17,030 bases of DNA. Origin: JBDSTZ01 sp039927975 (GTDB lineage Bacteria > Pseudomonadota > Gammaproteobacteria > Burkholderiales > Burkholderiaceae_D). The notes under the pieces were generated by a model that was not told the DNA's origin, made no database searches, and was given only the letters and a program-made list of their open reading frames with translations. The stretch spans positions 1 through 17,030 of the forward strand of contig JBDSTZ010000594.1 in the NCBI GenBank assembly GCA_039927975.1, read 5' to 3'. This document shows positions 1 through 6,892 of the stretch, one piece after another. How positions within the stretch are numbered: the first letter of the stretch is position 1; each line of letters starts with the position of its first letter. The position numbers and the translations under genes are program-made.

Positions 1-111
1 CATTTCTGCGTCATTCGTTCTTGCCTCGACACGCTGCGCAAGCAAGGCCACAACATGCTCGCCGTGCTACAACGCGCTTTCGCCGGCGATCCTATCCAGT
101 CCTTTGCATAG
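1..111 (+). CDS. IS66-family-like transposase, C-terminal fragment (partial at window edge)
   Basis: An open frame enters from the left edge in frame 1 and ends at TAG 109-111, giving 36 residues. The piece contains IRSCLDTLRKQG followed by a hydrophobic helix and FAGDP. This is like the C-terminal tail of IS66 transposases (TnpC), where an IRS-x-x-x-T-x-RKQG pattern is common shortly before the end. The DDE catalytic residues would lie upstream, outside the window, so nothing can be said about whether the enzyme is intact. The frame ends about 15 bp inside the proposed right end of the element, the usual layout of IS66. A different transposase family cannot be excluded from 36 residues. Confidence 0.55.
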   Translation, partial: HFCVIRSCLDTLRKQGHNMLAVLQRAFAGDPIQSFA

Positions 112-126
112 CGGCTGAATAGTTAC
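1..126 (+). mobile_element. right end of an IS66-like insertion sequence (partial)
   Basis: The stretch carries the tail of a transposase frame (stop at 109-111), followed by a short non-coding end. Read from the outside, the proposed terminus begins GTAACTATTCAG, and a start in GTAA is the usual form of IS66-family terminal repeats. The terminus falls where a phospholipase D-like gene read from the other side suddenly stops. IS66 elements normally duplicate 8 bp of target, so 127-134 (attttatg) would be one copy. The other copy and the left end lie outside the window. The family assignment rests on a short piece of protein and is an inference. The exact boundary is uncertain because a palindrome spans it. 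Confidence 0.55.
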
Positions 127-149
127 ATTTTATGTAGCTGACCGCTATG
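107..149. repeat. imperfect palindrome spanning the IS / target junction
   Basis: Perfect 8-bp outer arms CATAGCGG (107-114) and CCGCTATG (142-149) flank inner arms TACAT (124-128) and ATGTA (132-136), with TTT at the centre. The left half belongs to the end of the insertion sequence. The right half lies in the disrupted gene, where it would encode part of HSGQLHK. It could be a chance match, a preferred target resembling the element's own end, or a second element end. Confidence 0.6.
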
Positions 150-404
150 TTCTTTTTCACCGCGTCCGACGAGTTCGACATCGAAACCCATTTGCCAATC
201 GGCTATCCATATGAAGTGTTCCGCTTTCAGCAGTTCGTCATGAATGCACTTCAAGACCTCTTTTCCACTGCGGAACGCTTTCACTTTGTTTCCCGAGCGC
301 GGAACCGAAAACGGACGCGAATTACAGAAATATTGCCCGGTATCTCTACACGCCGTGTGATTGTAGAGCGTCACTTTTGCTTCCCGTTGGAGAGGTCCAT
401 TCAT
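123..404 (-). pseudogene. phospholipase D-like T6SS effector, N-terminal fragment cut by an insertion sequence
   Basis: The frame starts at ATG 404-402, 5 bp after the vgrG stop, and runs 93 residues. The N-terminal part resembles the start of phospholipase D-superfamily proteins: a stretch KVKAFRSGKEVL, a helix, then a strand HFIWIADWQMGFDVEL at about residues 63-78, in the place where the first beta strand of the PLD fold lies. The two HxKx4D catalytic motifs of the family would come later and are absent. The frame ends in LHKM-stop exactly where DNA with an IS66-like terminus begins. It is therefore read as a gene broken by insertion, its remainder probably lying beyond the element to the left. 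PLD enzymes linked to VgrG (Tle5 class) hydrolyse phospholipids of rival cells. The role as T6SS effector is inferred from position. What survives cannot be catalytic. Confidence 0.6.
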
Positions 405-409
405 GATAT

Positions 410-3400
410 TCAGGCCTTCGTGTCAGTTTCAGGTTTAGCACCCAGCGAGGCTCCGTAGTCCTGCTCGGCCCACTGGCGAAGGAACTTCTGGTGTTCATCG
501 TCAAGATGCCCCTGGGACACGCCATAATTGAGGGCATCAAGTGTCTTGCGAATTTCCGCTTCCCCTTTACTTGCAGCCAACCGGGCGAAGGTCACCGGTG
601 TTGCCTTGGCGGCCGACACCAACCAAACCCCTTGCGGACGTTGCATAACCTCGCGCCATACCAGAAGCTTTTCCTGCTCGGCGAGCAAGCATTCGCCGTT
701 GGCGTCAGTCGTTCCTTTGGCTAGCACTTTGCGCCACAGCGCCGGATCCACTGCGTCAGCGGCCGATCCCTCGAAACGCACCAGATTCCAGGCTCTCTCG
801 GGGTAAGGTTGCCCATACGCCCCCGGCATATCCCGCAGCAGCAAACGAAAGTTGATCTTCTCCTTCGGCATTTCCGAAGACGGCATCACCGGCAGCGGAT
901 AACTCATGCGCGCAGGCCCGCTGAACGCCTTCATGCCTGCATGAACCGTCAGCTTGCCGGGGCACTGCACGGTGATATTTCCGCCCGCGATCGTGATATT
1001 CGCGCCCCCCGCAGTGGACAGGCTGATGCTTTTCGCCGCCGCCCAATCGATGTGCGCATTAGCGCTGACAACGTTGACCGCGTCCCGCGCCTGCACCTTG
1101 ATTTCGCCGGTTTGCGCTTGCAAATCGATCGGGTCTTTTGCCGCGATAAGCTGCAGGCCCATGCCGCTGTCATCGGGCTTTTCCGCGCCCGCCACCACAC
1201 CAATCGCCTGCCCTGAATGCAAGCGCAACTGTCCGCCCGAGACGAACTGTGTATCGGCTCCGCTGAGCAGTGTGACGGTCTCACCGCTGACCAGCTGAAC
1301 ATCCTGTCCCGCCACCACACCGAGTCCGCTCTGGGCAGCGATGGCGATGATCGGCGCGGCGCTGTGGGGAACTTTCCCCGCCCCGGAAGCCTCGCCGTCG
1401 GCCTTTCGCTGCGCCGCCGCCAGACTATCGGTGCTCACCATTCCCGCAGCCGCCGACCACATCGACTTCATTGGCGCGGCACGGTCATCAAAGCTGCTCA
1501 ACCCGCCTTGCCGCACTCCCACATGGCTCGCAAGCGCCACCGTCTCGTGAACCACGGCGGCATCGCTCAATGTCGCCAGCACCGTCTTCGCATGGGACAA
1601 CATGTCGATACCAGCGGCATTCTCCCCGGCCGGATCGCGCGAATCGGCCGCGTGCCGCACGCCGTAGCTCGATATCAGCAAGCCGGCGCCAGCGCGCACC
1701 GCGCCATAGGCATCGGTGCGCAACTCCGCACCAGTTCCCCTGAAACTGCCCCGATAGTTATCCGCCGTATGCACCAGATGCCCCAGATTCAACTCGCTCG
1801 CCGCGAAACTGCACTTGAGCTGAACCCGGCCCTGGCCATCCGTATCATCGAAAACCAGCTGGTTGTATCCCTTGCCGCCTAATTCCTTGCTGCGAATTCC
1901 CCACTGCGCCGCGTTGTTGGCATGCTGATCCCGGCCGGCCGCCGCACCGTGCCATACCGCACTATTGCCGCCCGCCAGATTGCCTTGGCCGGAGACGCGA
2001 TCATCCTGCGCAATGGTGAACATCCGTGGATTGGCGGCGGCCCCGGTCGCACCGGCCGGTGTCGGCGCCACGCCGCCTTCGCCAAGGCCGTTGTACATGG
2101 CGCCGATAATCACTGGCCGGTCAATATCGCCTTCCATAAACTGAACCATCACTTCCTGCCCGATGCGCGGCAGGAACTGGCTGCCCATCCGGCCTCCCGT
2201 TAAGCGCTGCCCTACCCGCACCCAGCAGCTGGCGTCGTCCTTTTGCCAGTGAAAGCGGATTCTGACGCGACCCAAGCGGTCGCAATGGATTTCGTCGGCG
2301 CCATTAGCGACATCGCTGCCGTCGCGTCCCACCACGATGGCGGTCTGCGATCCTGGCGCCGTACGCCGCGGCAAGTCTTCCGGCGATGCCGGCCGCCATG
2401 GCCGATCTGCTTTGATCGCGTCGATATAGTTCGCATAACCTTTCAGCCGGGCTTTCTCGGCCAGCTTCGCCGCCGTTTCCGGAATCAATTCCCCTTCGAC
2501 CAGCAATGGGTCCAGCAAGGCCTGGACCGGCCCAAATAGCGTATCGAGAACACGATTTGCCGTGGCAGGCAAATTGTTTACGCCAATGCTCCGCACCCGC
2601 ACGATCGTGAATTCGCCATTGGCTTTTTTGAACGGCCCATCGGCCAAGGTAAAACTCGTCCCCGCGCGCATTGTCCGCACGGTCGAATGCATCTGCCAGG
2701 ATTGGGCGCGCGCTTCCTGCGCTTCCATCCACAAGGTGGCGTGGCGGCGTGCCTGATCTTCATCCTTGAATGAATATTGGCCGGAATAGTCATAGCTTTC
2801 CAGCGCCGGCGCGTGCTTTCCACCGAGCGGCAAATTGGTGACCACAGTCGCCGTTATCAGCCGCTTGGCTTTATAGTCGTAACTGGCGACGGTTCGCTTG
2901 GCGGCAATCAGTTTGCGGCGAGTCTCAAGACCATCAATGCCATCGGCTTGTTCGGTAGCGCCAGATGCGTGATAGCGAATTGCGCCCAGCCGGGCACTGC
3001 TCGCGTCGCGGGGAGCGGCGCTCGCCTGCCTGGAATCCGCAAACAACACGAGCATCTGGCCGTCGCCGTCGTCTTCACAACGCCACGACAATCCTTCCTC
3101 GCTCAGCAGCCTTTCCAAGAAGTCGTAATCGGACTCGCGGTATTGCACGCAATAGCTGCGTGGATCCACCCCGGCGAGAAATGCGCGCGTGTCCGCGCTC
3201 CAGCGCCAGCGCGCTTGCGGCGCATAATCGGCGAGCACCTCGTCGACAATCTCGGTAACGCGTTTGTCCTGCCATGCCCGGCTATTGCTGGTCTGGGTCA
3301 AATGCCAGAGCCAGGGGCGCAGCCGGATGCGGACCCGGGTGAATCCGCCATCGCTGCCGATGACTTGCGCATTACTGACAAACCCTGAAAAGCCCGCGCG

Positions 3401-3661
3401 GGTGCGATCGGCCAGGCTGATATGCAGGGCCGCGTGGCGCCCTAGCAGCTCGGTCGGCCGAATCGACGCTGATGCAGCCAGGACGATGACGTCACGCCAG
3501 CCGATTTGGCTCAGGCATTCATCGGCGGCGAATGCCTCGACCAGCCAGCCGCCGAGACTGTCGCCACCATCCGCGCCGGAAAACGACAACGCATACAGGC
3601 GCTTGTCGCTGCCAAAGTCGGCCAGCGCCTCGCTCAATTCATGGTGCAGTCGTGTGCTCAT
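410..3661 (-). CDS. vgrG: type VI secretion system spike protein VgrG, long form with C-terminal effector-docking extension
   Basis: At 1,083 residues this is longer than a minimal VgrG of about 600-700. The N-terminal gp27-like part includes ESDYDFLERLLSEEGL near residue 180. The OB-fold/gp5-like region holds RLGRVRIRFHWQ near 470 and RIGQEVMVQFMEGDIDRP near 505, both hallmark VgrG sequences. From about 765 to 910 a run of valine/glycine-rich repeats fits the DUF2345 beta-prism. Residues from about 915 carry a GTTDANGEC pattern and end in WAEQDYG; this resembles the transthyretin-like tail that docks lipase effectors onto VgrG in other species (EAEC VgrG1 with Tle1). The protein forms the trimeric tip of the T6SS tube. 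The next gene downstream is a PLD-like lipase fragment 5 bp away, so the tail probably loads it. No other T6SS gene is in the window, so this is an orphan vgrG module. ATG at 3661 is chosen because the usual VgrG N-terminus follows; the ribosome site is weak. Confidence 0.93.
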   Translation of the reverse strand: MSTRLHHELSEALADFGSDKRLYALSFSGADGGDSLGGWLVEAFAADECLSQIGWRDVIVLAASASIRPTELLGRHAALHISLADRTRAGFSGFVSNAQVIGSDGGFTRVRIRLRPWLWHLTQTSNSRAWQDKRVTEIVDEVLADYAPQARWRWSADTRAFLAGVDPRSYCVQYRESDYDFLERLLSEEGLSWRCEDDGDGQMLVLFADSRQASAAPRDASSARLGAIRYHASGATEQADGIDGLETRRKLIAAKRTVASYDYKAKRLITATVVTNLPLGGKHAPALESYDYSGQYSFKDEDQARRHATLWMEAQEARAQSWQMHSTVRTMRAGTSFTLADGPFKKANGEFTIVRVRSIGVNNLPATANRVLDTLFGPVQALLDPLLVEGELIPETAAKLAEKARLKGYANYIDAIKADRPWRPASPEDLPRRTAPGSQTAIVVGRDGSDVANGADEIHCDRLGRVRIRFHWQKDDASCWVRVGQRLTGGRMGSQFLPRIGQEVMVQFMEGDIDRPVIIGAMYNGLGEGGVAPTPAGATGAAANPRMFTIAQDDRVSGQGNLAGGNSAVWHGAAAGRDQHANNAAQWGIRSKELGGKGYNQLVFDDTDGQGRVQLKCSFAASELNLGHLVHTADNYRGSFRGTGAELRTDAYGAVRAGAGLLISSYGVRHAADSRDPAGENAAGIDMLSHAKTVLATLSDAAVVHETVALASHVGVRQGGLSSFDDRAAPMKSMWSAAAGMVSTDSLAAAQRKADGEASGAGKVPHSAAPIIAIAAQSGLGVVAGQDVQLVSGETVTLLSGADTQFVSGGQLRLHSGQAIGVVAGAEKPDDSGMGLQLIAAKDPIDLQAQTGEIKVQARDAVNVVSANAHIDWAAAKSISLSTAGGANITIAGGNITVQCPGKLTVHAGMKAFSGPARMSYPLPVMPSSEMPKEKINFRLLLRDMPGAYGQPYPERAWNLVRFEGSAADAVDPALWRKVLAKGTTDANGECLLAEQEKLLVWREVMQRPQGVWLVSAAKATPVTFARLAASKGEAEIRKTLDALNYGVSQGHLDDEHQKFLRQWAEQDYGASLGAKPETDTKA

Positions 3662-3701
3662 GCGGGCGCTTTCGGGGGATGTGGCGACAGCCGGACAGTA
3701 A

Positions 3702-3729
3702 ATAGTAGTCCCCGTCCCGCGCCAACCAA
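3702..3729 (-). promoter_or_regulatory. possible vgrG promoter
   Basis: Read on the minus strand, TTGGTT (3729-3724) lies 16 bp before TACTAT (3707-3702), about 40 bp upstream of the vgrG start. Both hexamers match the sigma-70 consensus only in part, so this is a weak candidate. The whole spacer 3662-3884 holds no gene and serves the divergent vgrG and tal starts. Confidence 0.25.
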
Positions 3730-3846
3730 TTGCCCAGCGTCAATCTCCCCGGATATTATGCATACCGCACATCAGCCCTCCGCCGGCTCTCGGCGCCTCC
3801 CCAAATAACGTTTACCCAAATCCCGCTCCGCCTGCCCGCGATTGAG

Positions 3847-3852
3847 TACAAT
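3847..3852 (+). promoter_or_regulatory. possible tal -10 element
   Basis: TACAAT matches five of six positions of the sigma-70 -10 consensus and ends 32 bp before the tal ATG. No convincing -35 hexamer is seen at 16-18 bp upstream. The tal leader shows no clear Shine-Dalgarno sequence either. Confidence 0.35.
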
Positions 3853-3884
3853 AGCCTCCTGCCTTCTTAACAACTCACACCGCC

Positions 3885-4817
3885 ATGAATCAACTCGAAC
3901 AGCTCAAGCAATTCACCACAGTCGCTGCCGACACCGGCGATTTCCAGTCGATCAAGGCGTATGCGCCGCGCGACGCCACCACCAATCCCTCGCTGATCCT
4001 CAAAGCGGTGCAAAAGCCGGAATACCAGCCGCTGCTGGCGCAGGTCGTGCGCGATTATCCGCAAGCGTCCACCGGCGAAATCATCGACCGCCTGCTGATC
4101 GCCTTTGGCGTTGAAATCCTCAAGATCATCCCTGGCCGCGTTTCGACCGAAGTCGATGCCGCCCTGTCGTTCGACACCGCCGCCACCGTGGCCAAGGGCC
4201 GTGAACTGATCGCGCTGTACGAAGCTGCCGATGTCAGCCGCGAGCGCGTGCTGATCAAAATCGCCTCGACCTGGGAAGGCATTCGCGCCGCCGAGATTCT
4301 CGAGCGCGACGGCATCCACACCAATATGACGCTGCTGTTTTCGCTGTCGCAGGCGATCGCCTGCGCCGAAGCCGGCGCCCAGCTCATTTCGCCGTTCGTC
4401 GGCCGCATCTACGATTGGTTCAAAAAATCGACCGGTGTCGATCCGGTCGGCGCCGAAGACCCGGGCGTGCAGTCGGTCAAGCGCATCTACAATTACTACC
4501 GCAAGTTCGGCTACAAGACCGAGGTGATGGGCGCGAGTTTCCGCAATACCTCGCAGATCGTCGAACTGGCCGGCTGCGACCTGCTCACGATCGCTCCCGA
4601 CCTGCTGCAGAAACTGGCCGACAGCAACGAGCCGATCGAGCGCAAGCTGAGCCCGGACACCACCAAGGTCAATATCGACAAGGTCGCGCTGGACGAGAAA
4701 ACCTTCCGCTTCATGTTCAACGAAGACGCGATGGCCACCGAAAAACTGGCCGAAGGCATCCGCGCCTTCTGCGCCGATTCCGGCAAACTCAAGCAGATCA
4801 TCGCCGGCATGCGTTAA
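3885..4817 (+). CDS. tal: transaldolase
   Basis: 310 residues, the length of the TalB-type enzyme (E. coli TalB is 317). It transfers a dihydroxyacetone unit between sugar phosphates (sedoheptulose 7-phosphate plus glyceraldehyde 3-phosphate to erythrose 4-phosphate plus fructose 6-phosphate) in the non-oxidative pentose phosphate pathway, in the cytosol. The Schiff-base lysine is K125 in VLIKIASTWEGIRAAE. Other active-site residues are in place: D16 in ADTGDF, N34 in TTNPSL and E89 in STEVD, corresponding to TalB D17, N35 and E96. T148 follows in the TNMTLLFS strand. The start ATG 3885 gives the normal N-terminus; no Shine-Dalgarno sequence precedes it. It stands alone, diverging from vgrG and converging on the TetR gene. 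The stop codon lies inside a 12-bp tandem repeat. Confidence 0.97.
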   Translation: MNQLEQLKQFTTVAADTGDFQSIKAYAPRDATTNPSLILKAVQKPEYQPLLAQVVRDYPQASTGEIIDRLLIAFGVEILKIIPGRVSTEVDAALSFDTAATVAKGRELIALYEAADVSRERVLIKIASTWEGIRAAEILERDGIHTNMTLLFSLSQAIACAEAGAQLISPFVGRIYDWFKKSTGVDPVGAEDPGVQSVKRIYNYYRKFGYKTEVMGASFRNTSQIVELAGCDLLTIAPDLLQKLADSNEPIERKLSPDTTKVNIDKVALDEKTFRFMFNEDAMATEKLAEGIRAFCADSGKLKQIIAGMR

Positions 4818-4858
4818 GTTCGGCGTTAAGTTCGGCGCTAAGTTCGGCGCTGACTCCG
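4811..4858 (+). repeat. 12-bp tandem repeat over the tal stop codon, giving four in-frame stops
   Basis: The unit GCGTTAAGTTCG occurs twice exactly (4811-4822, 4823-4834), once with one change (4835-4846) and once degenerate (4847-4858). As 12 is a multiple of three, the tal frame meets TAA at 4815, 4827 and 4839 and TGA at 4851. The pattern fits replication slippage starting within the last two codons and the stop of tal. Confidence 0.85.
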
Positions 4859-4867
4859 GCGCTGTTG

Positions 4868-4888
4868 GCCCGGCGCTTCGGCCCGGGC
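4868..4888. terminator. possible hairpin between convergent tal and TetR genes
   Basis: GCCCGG (4868-4873) can pair with CCGGGC (4883-4888) around a 9-base loop. It sits in the 93-bp convergent spacer, where a two-way terminator is expected, but neither side has a T-run. It is only a weak candidate. Confidence 0.25.
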
Positions 4889-4910
4889 AAACTGCGCTGG
4901 ACCCGCCGCG

Positions 4911-5537
4911 CTACCCCTGCGGCGCCAGCCGCAGCGAGCCCAGATGGGTGTCGAGCACGCGCCGGCCCATTTCGACCAGGTCGAAGGCGTCCGGCGCCAG
5001 CAGCCAGGCGCGCAGCAAACCGTCGATCAAGGCCCACAGGCCGAGCGCGACGGCGGCCGGATCGGCCTGCGGCCTGGCCTGGCCGCGCGCCACCGCCGCC
5101 CGCACCAGCGCCTCGGCGCGCACCATCCACTGGGCCTGGTTCTGCTTGCGCCGCTCGCGCACCCCGCTCATCTCGTCGACATATTCCAGTTTCAAGGTGG
5201 CGATCTCGAACACCCGGCGCGCCTGCGGGTCGTCCACCGTCAGGCGGAACACGCACATGATCGCTTCGCACAGGGCGTCGAGCGGGGCGGCGTGATCTGG
5301 CGTGTCGAGCAATTGCATGGCCGACTCGAGCGGCATCTTGGCGCGTTCCATCATGGCGTTGAACATCGCGCCCTTGTCCTCGAAATGCCAGTAGATCGCA
5401 CCGCGCGTCACGCCGGCCACGGTTGCGATATCCTGTAAAGTCGTCCGCGCCACCCCTTGCTTTACAAACAACTGTTCCGCCGCATCAAGAATGCCGTCGT
5501 GGGTTGCCTGCGCCTCTTCTTTGGTTCTGCGGGCCAT
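4911..5537 (-). CDS. TetR/AcrR-family transcriptional repressor of the adjacent efflux operon
   Basis: 208 residues, typical of AcrR/TtgR/MexZ-type repressors. The N-terminal DNA-binding domain covers about residues 10-56, with helix-turn-helix TTLQDIATVAGVTRGAIYWH at 32-51 followed by FEDK. These are near-consensus for regulators of RND pumps. The rest is the helical ligand-binding and dimerisation domain, with a tryptophan-containing C-terminal helix (LGLWALIDGLLRAWLL). The gene is divergent from the RND operon with a 149-bp gap between the starts. This is the classic acrR-acrAB layout, so it probably binds the inverted repeat at 5572-5589 and releases it when a pump substrate binds. The start at 5537 (MARRTKEEA) is the usual one for the family and is preceded by a purine-rich stretch. 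Repression of this operon and autoregulation are inferred. Confidence 0.93.
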   Translation of the reverse strand: MARRTKEEAQATHDGILDAAEQLFVKQGVARTTLQDIATVAGVTRGAIYWHFEDKGAMFNAMMERAKMPLESAMQLLDTPDHAAPLDALCEAIMCVFRLTVDDPQARRVFEIATLKLEYVDEMSGVRERRKQNQAQWMVRAEALVRAAVARGQARPQADPAAVALGLWALIDGLLRAWLLAPDAFDLVEMGRRVLDTHLGSLRLAPQG

Positions 5538-5571
5538 CGCTACTCTCTTTTGGCTTGCCTAAACATTAAAC

Positions 5572-5589
5572 ATACACTCGTGATAGTAT
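5572..5589. promoter_or_regulatory. probable TetR-family operator (18-bp inverted repeat)
   Basis: The sequence reads ATACACTCGTGATAGTAT, which is symmetric as ATAC-N2-TC-N2-GA-N2-GTAT: 12 of 18 positions pair. It lies 34 bp upstream of the repressor start and 97 bp upstream of the adaptor start, in an AT-rich patch (5559-5592) within GC-rich DNA. That patch is also the only place where either promoter is likely to sit. Half-sites in ATAC/GTAT and a similar size are known from AcrR/TtgR-type operators. Binding by the neighbouring TetR protein is an inference. I could not fix the -35 and -10 boxes of either promoter. Confidence 0.6.
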
Positions 5590-5686
5590 ATCCCGAAACC
5601 CTCAAAAGTAATGGGTGCACACGGCGTTGATGTATTTACCGCCGTCCGGCGCCGCCCCGCTCAATCCAAAAAAGGACGTACACGTA

Positions 5687-6871
5687 ATGCCCAACGCTCA
5701 CACTCCTTCCCTGTCCCGGATCGCCCTCGCCACCCTGGCCGCCCTGACCCTGCTGGCCGCCTGCGGCGCCAAGGACGCGGCCGCGCCGGCCGGCGGCGGC
5801 AATCGGCCACCGCCCGAAGTCGGCGTCATCACCGTCAAGAACGAGACCGTTGCCCTGCAGACCGAATTGCCGGCCCGGGTTGAACCGGTGCGGGTGGCCC
5901 AGGTACGCGCCCGGGTCAACGGCGTGGTCTTGAAGCGCCTGTTTACCGAAGGCAGCGAAGTCAAGGCCGGCCAGGTGCTGTTCAAGATCGATCCGGCGCC
6001 CTACCAGGCCGCACTCGGCAGCGCCCAGGCCGCGCTCGGCAAGGCCCAGGCCAATCTGAACCAGGCCAGCGCCCAGGCCGACCGCTACAAGCCGCTGGTC
6101 GAGGCGAACGCCGTCAGCAAGCAGGAATATGTCAACGTCGTCGCCACCCAGAAGCAGGCCGAGGCCGACGTCAACGCCGCCAAGGCCGCGCTGCAAATCG
6201 CCCAGATCAACGCCGGCTACGCCAATGTGAACGCGCCGATCGCCGGCCGCATCGGGCGCGCGCTGGTCACCGAAGGCGCGCTGGTCAGCGCGACCGAAGC
6301 GACCCAGCTCGCGCTGATCCAGCAAACCAGCACCGTGTACCTGAACATCACGCAGTCGGCCGCCGACTTGCAGCGCCTGCGCAAGTCAGCCGACTCCAAG
6401 CTTGGCGGTGGCGTGCCGGTCAGCGTGATCCTCGACGACGGCACCGAATTGCCGCGCAAGGGCAAGCTGCTGTTCTCCGACGTCTCGGTCGACCCGACCT
6501 CGGGCCAGGTCACGCTGCGCGCCGAAGTGCCGAATCCGGACGCCGCCCTGCTGCCGGGCCAGTATGTGCGGGTGCGCCTGTCGCAGGCGCAATTGCCGTC
6601 GGCCATAGTGATTCCGCAGCAAGCCGTCACCCGCGGCACCCAGGGCGACACCGTCATCGTGGTAGCCGACGGCAAGCCGGCGCCGCGTCCGATCAAGGTT
6701 GGCGCCCAGCAGGGCACCAACTGGATCGTGCTCGACGGCCTCAAGCCGGGCGACCAGGTGGTCGTCGATGGCTTCCAGAAAATGATGGTGCCGGGCGCGC
6801 CGGTCAAGGCCGTGCCTTGGACGCCGCCAGTTGCCGGCGCCACCGCCGCCGCCCCTGCCGCCAGCCGTTAA
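5687..6871 (+). CDS. RND efflux pump periplasmic adaptor lipoprotein (AcrA/MexA family)
   Basis: 394 residues from ATG 5687. This start is preferred over an in-frame ATG at 5615 because it directly begins a lipoprotein signal peptide (hydrophobic run, lipobox LAAC with C26) and has AAGGA at 5672-5676 at good spacing. Domain order follows the membrane-fusion protein family: barrel-sandwich (lipoyl) halves around ARVNGVVLKRLFTEGSEVKAGQVLFKIDPAPY and GYANVNAPIAGRIGR. Between them is an alpha-hairpin rich in Ala/Gln (residues about 105-165), then a beta-barrel and a membrane-proximal domain with VIPQQAVTRG. It is anchored by lipid to the inner membrane and links the pump to the outer-membrane channel. 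It is the first gene of a three-gene operon, 21 bp before the pump gene. The substrate cannot be read from sequence. Confidence 0.95.
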   Translation: MPNAHTPSLSRIALATLAALTLLAACGAKDAAAPAGGGNRPPPEVGVITVKNETVALQTELPARVEPVRVAQVRARVNGVVLKRLFTEGSEVKAGQVLFKIDPAPYQAALGSAQAALGKAQANLNQASAQADRYKPLVEANAVSKQEYVNVVATQKQAEADVNAAKAALQIAQINAGYANVNAPIAGRIGRALVTEGALVSATEATQLALIQQTSTVYLNITQSAADLQRLRKSADSKLGGGVPVSVILDDGTELPRKGKLLFSDVSVDPTSGQVTLRAEVPNPDAALLPGQYVRVRLSQAQLPSAIVIPQQAVTRGTQGDTVIVVADGKPAPRPIKVGAQQGTNWIVLDGLKPGDQVVVDGFQKMMVPGAPVKAVPWTPPVAGATAAAPAASR

Positions 6872-6892
6872 AAATACTGACAGGATTATTTC

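Noticed and set aside
5615..5686. Upstream ATG extending the efflux adaptor by 24 residues
   Set aside because: The extension would bury the lipoprotein signal peptide, and the Shine-Dalgarno sequence at 5672-5676 serves the ATG at 5687.
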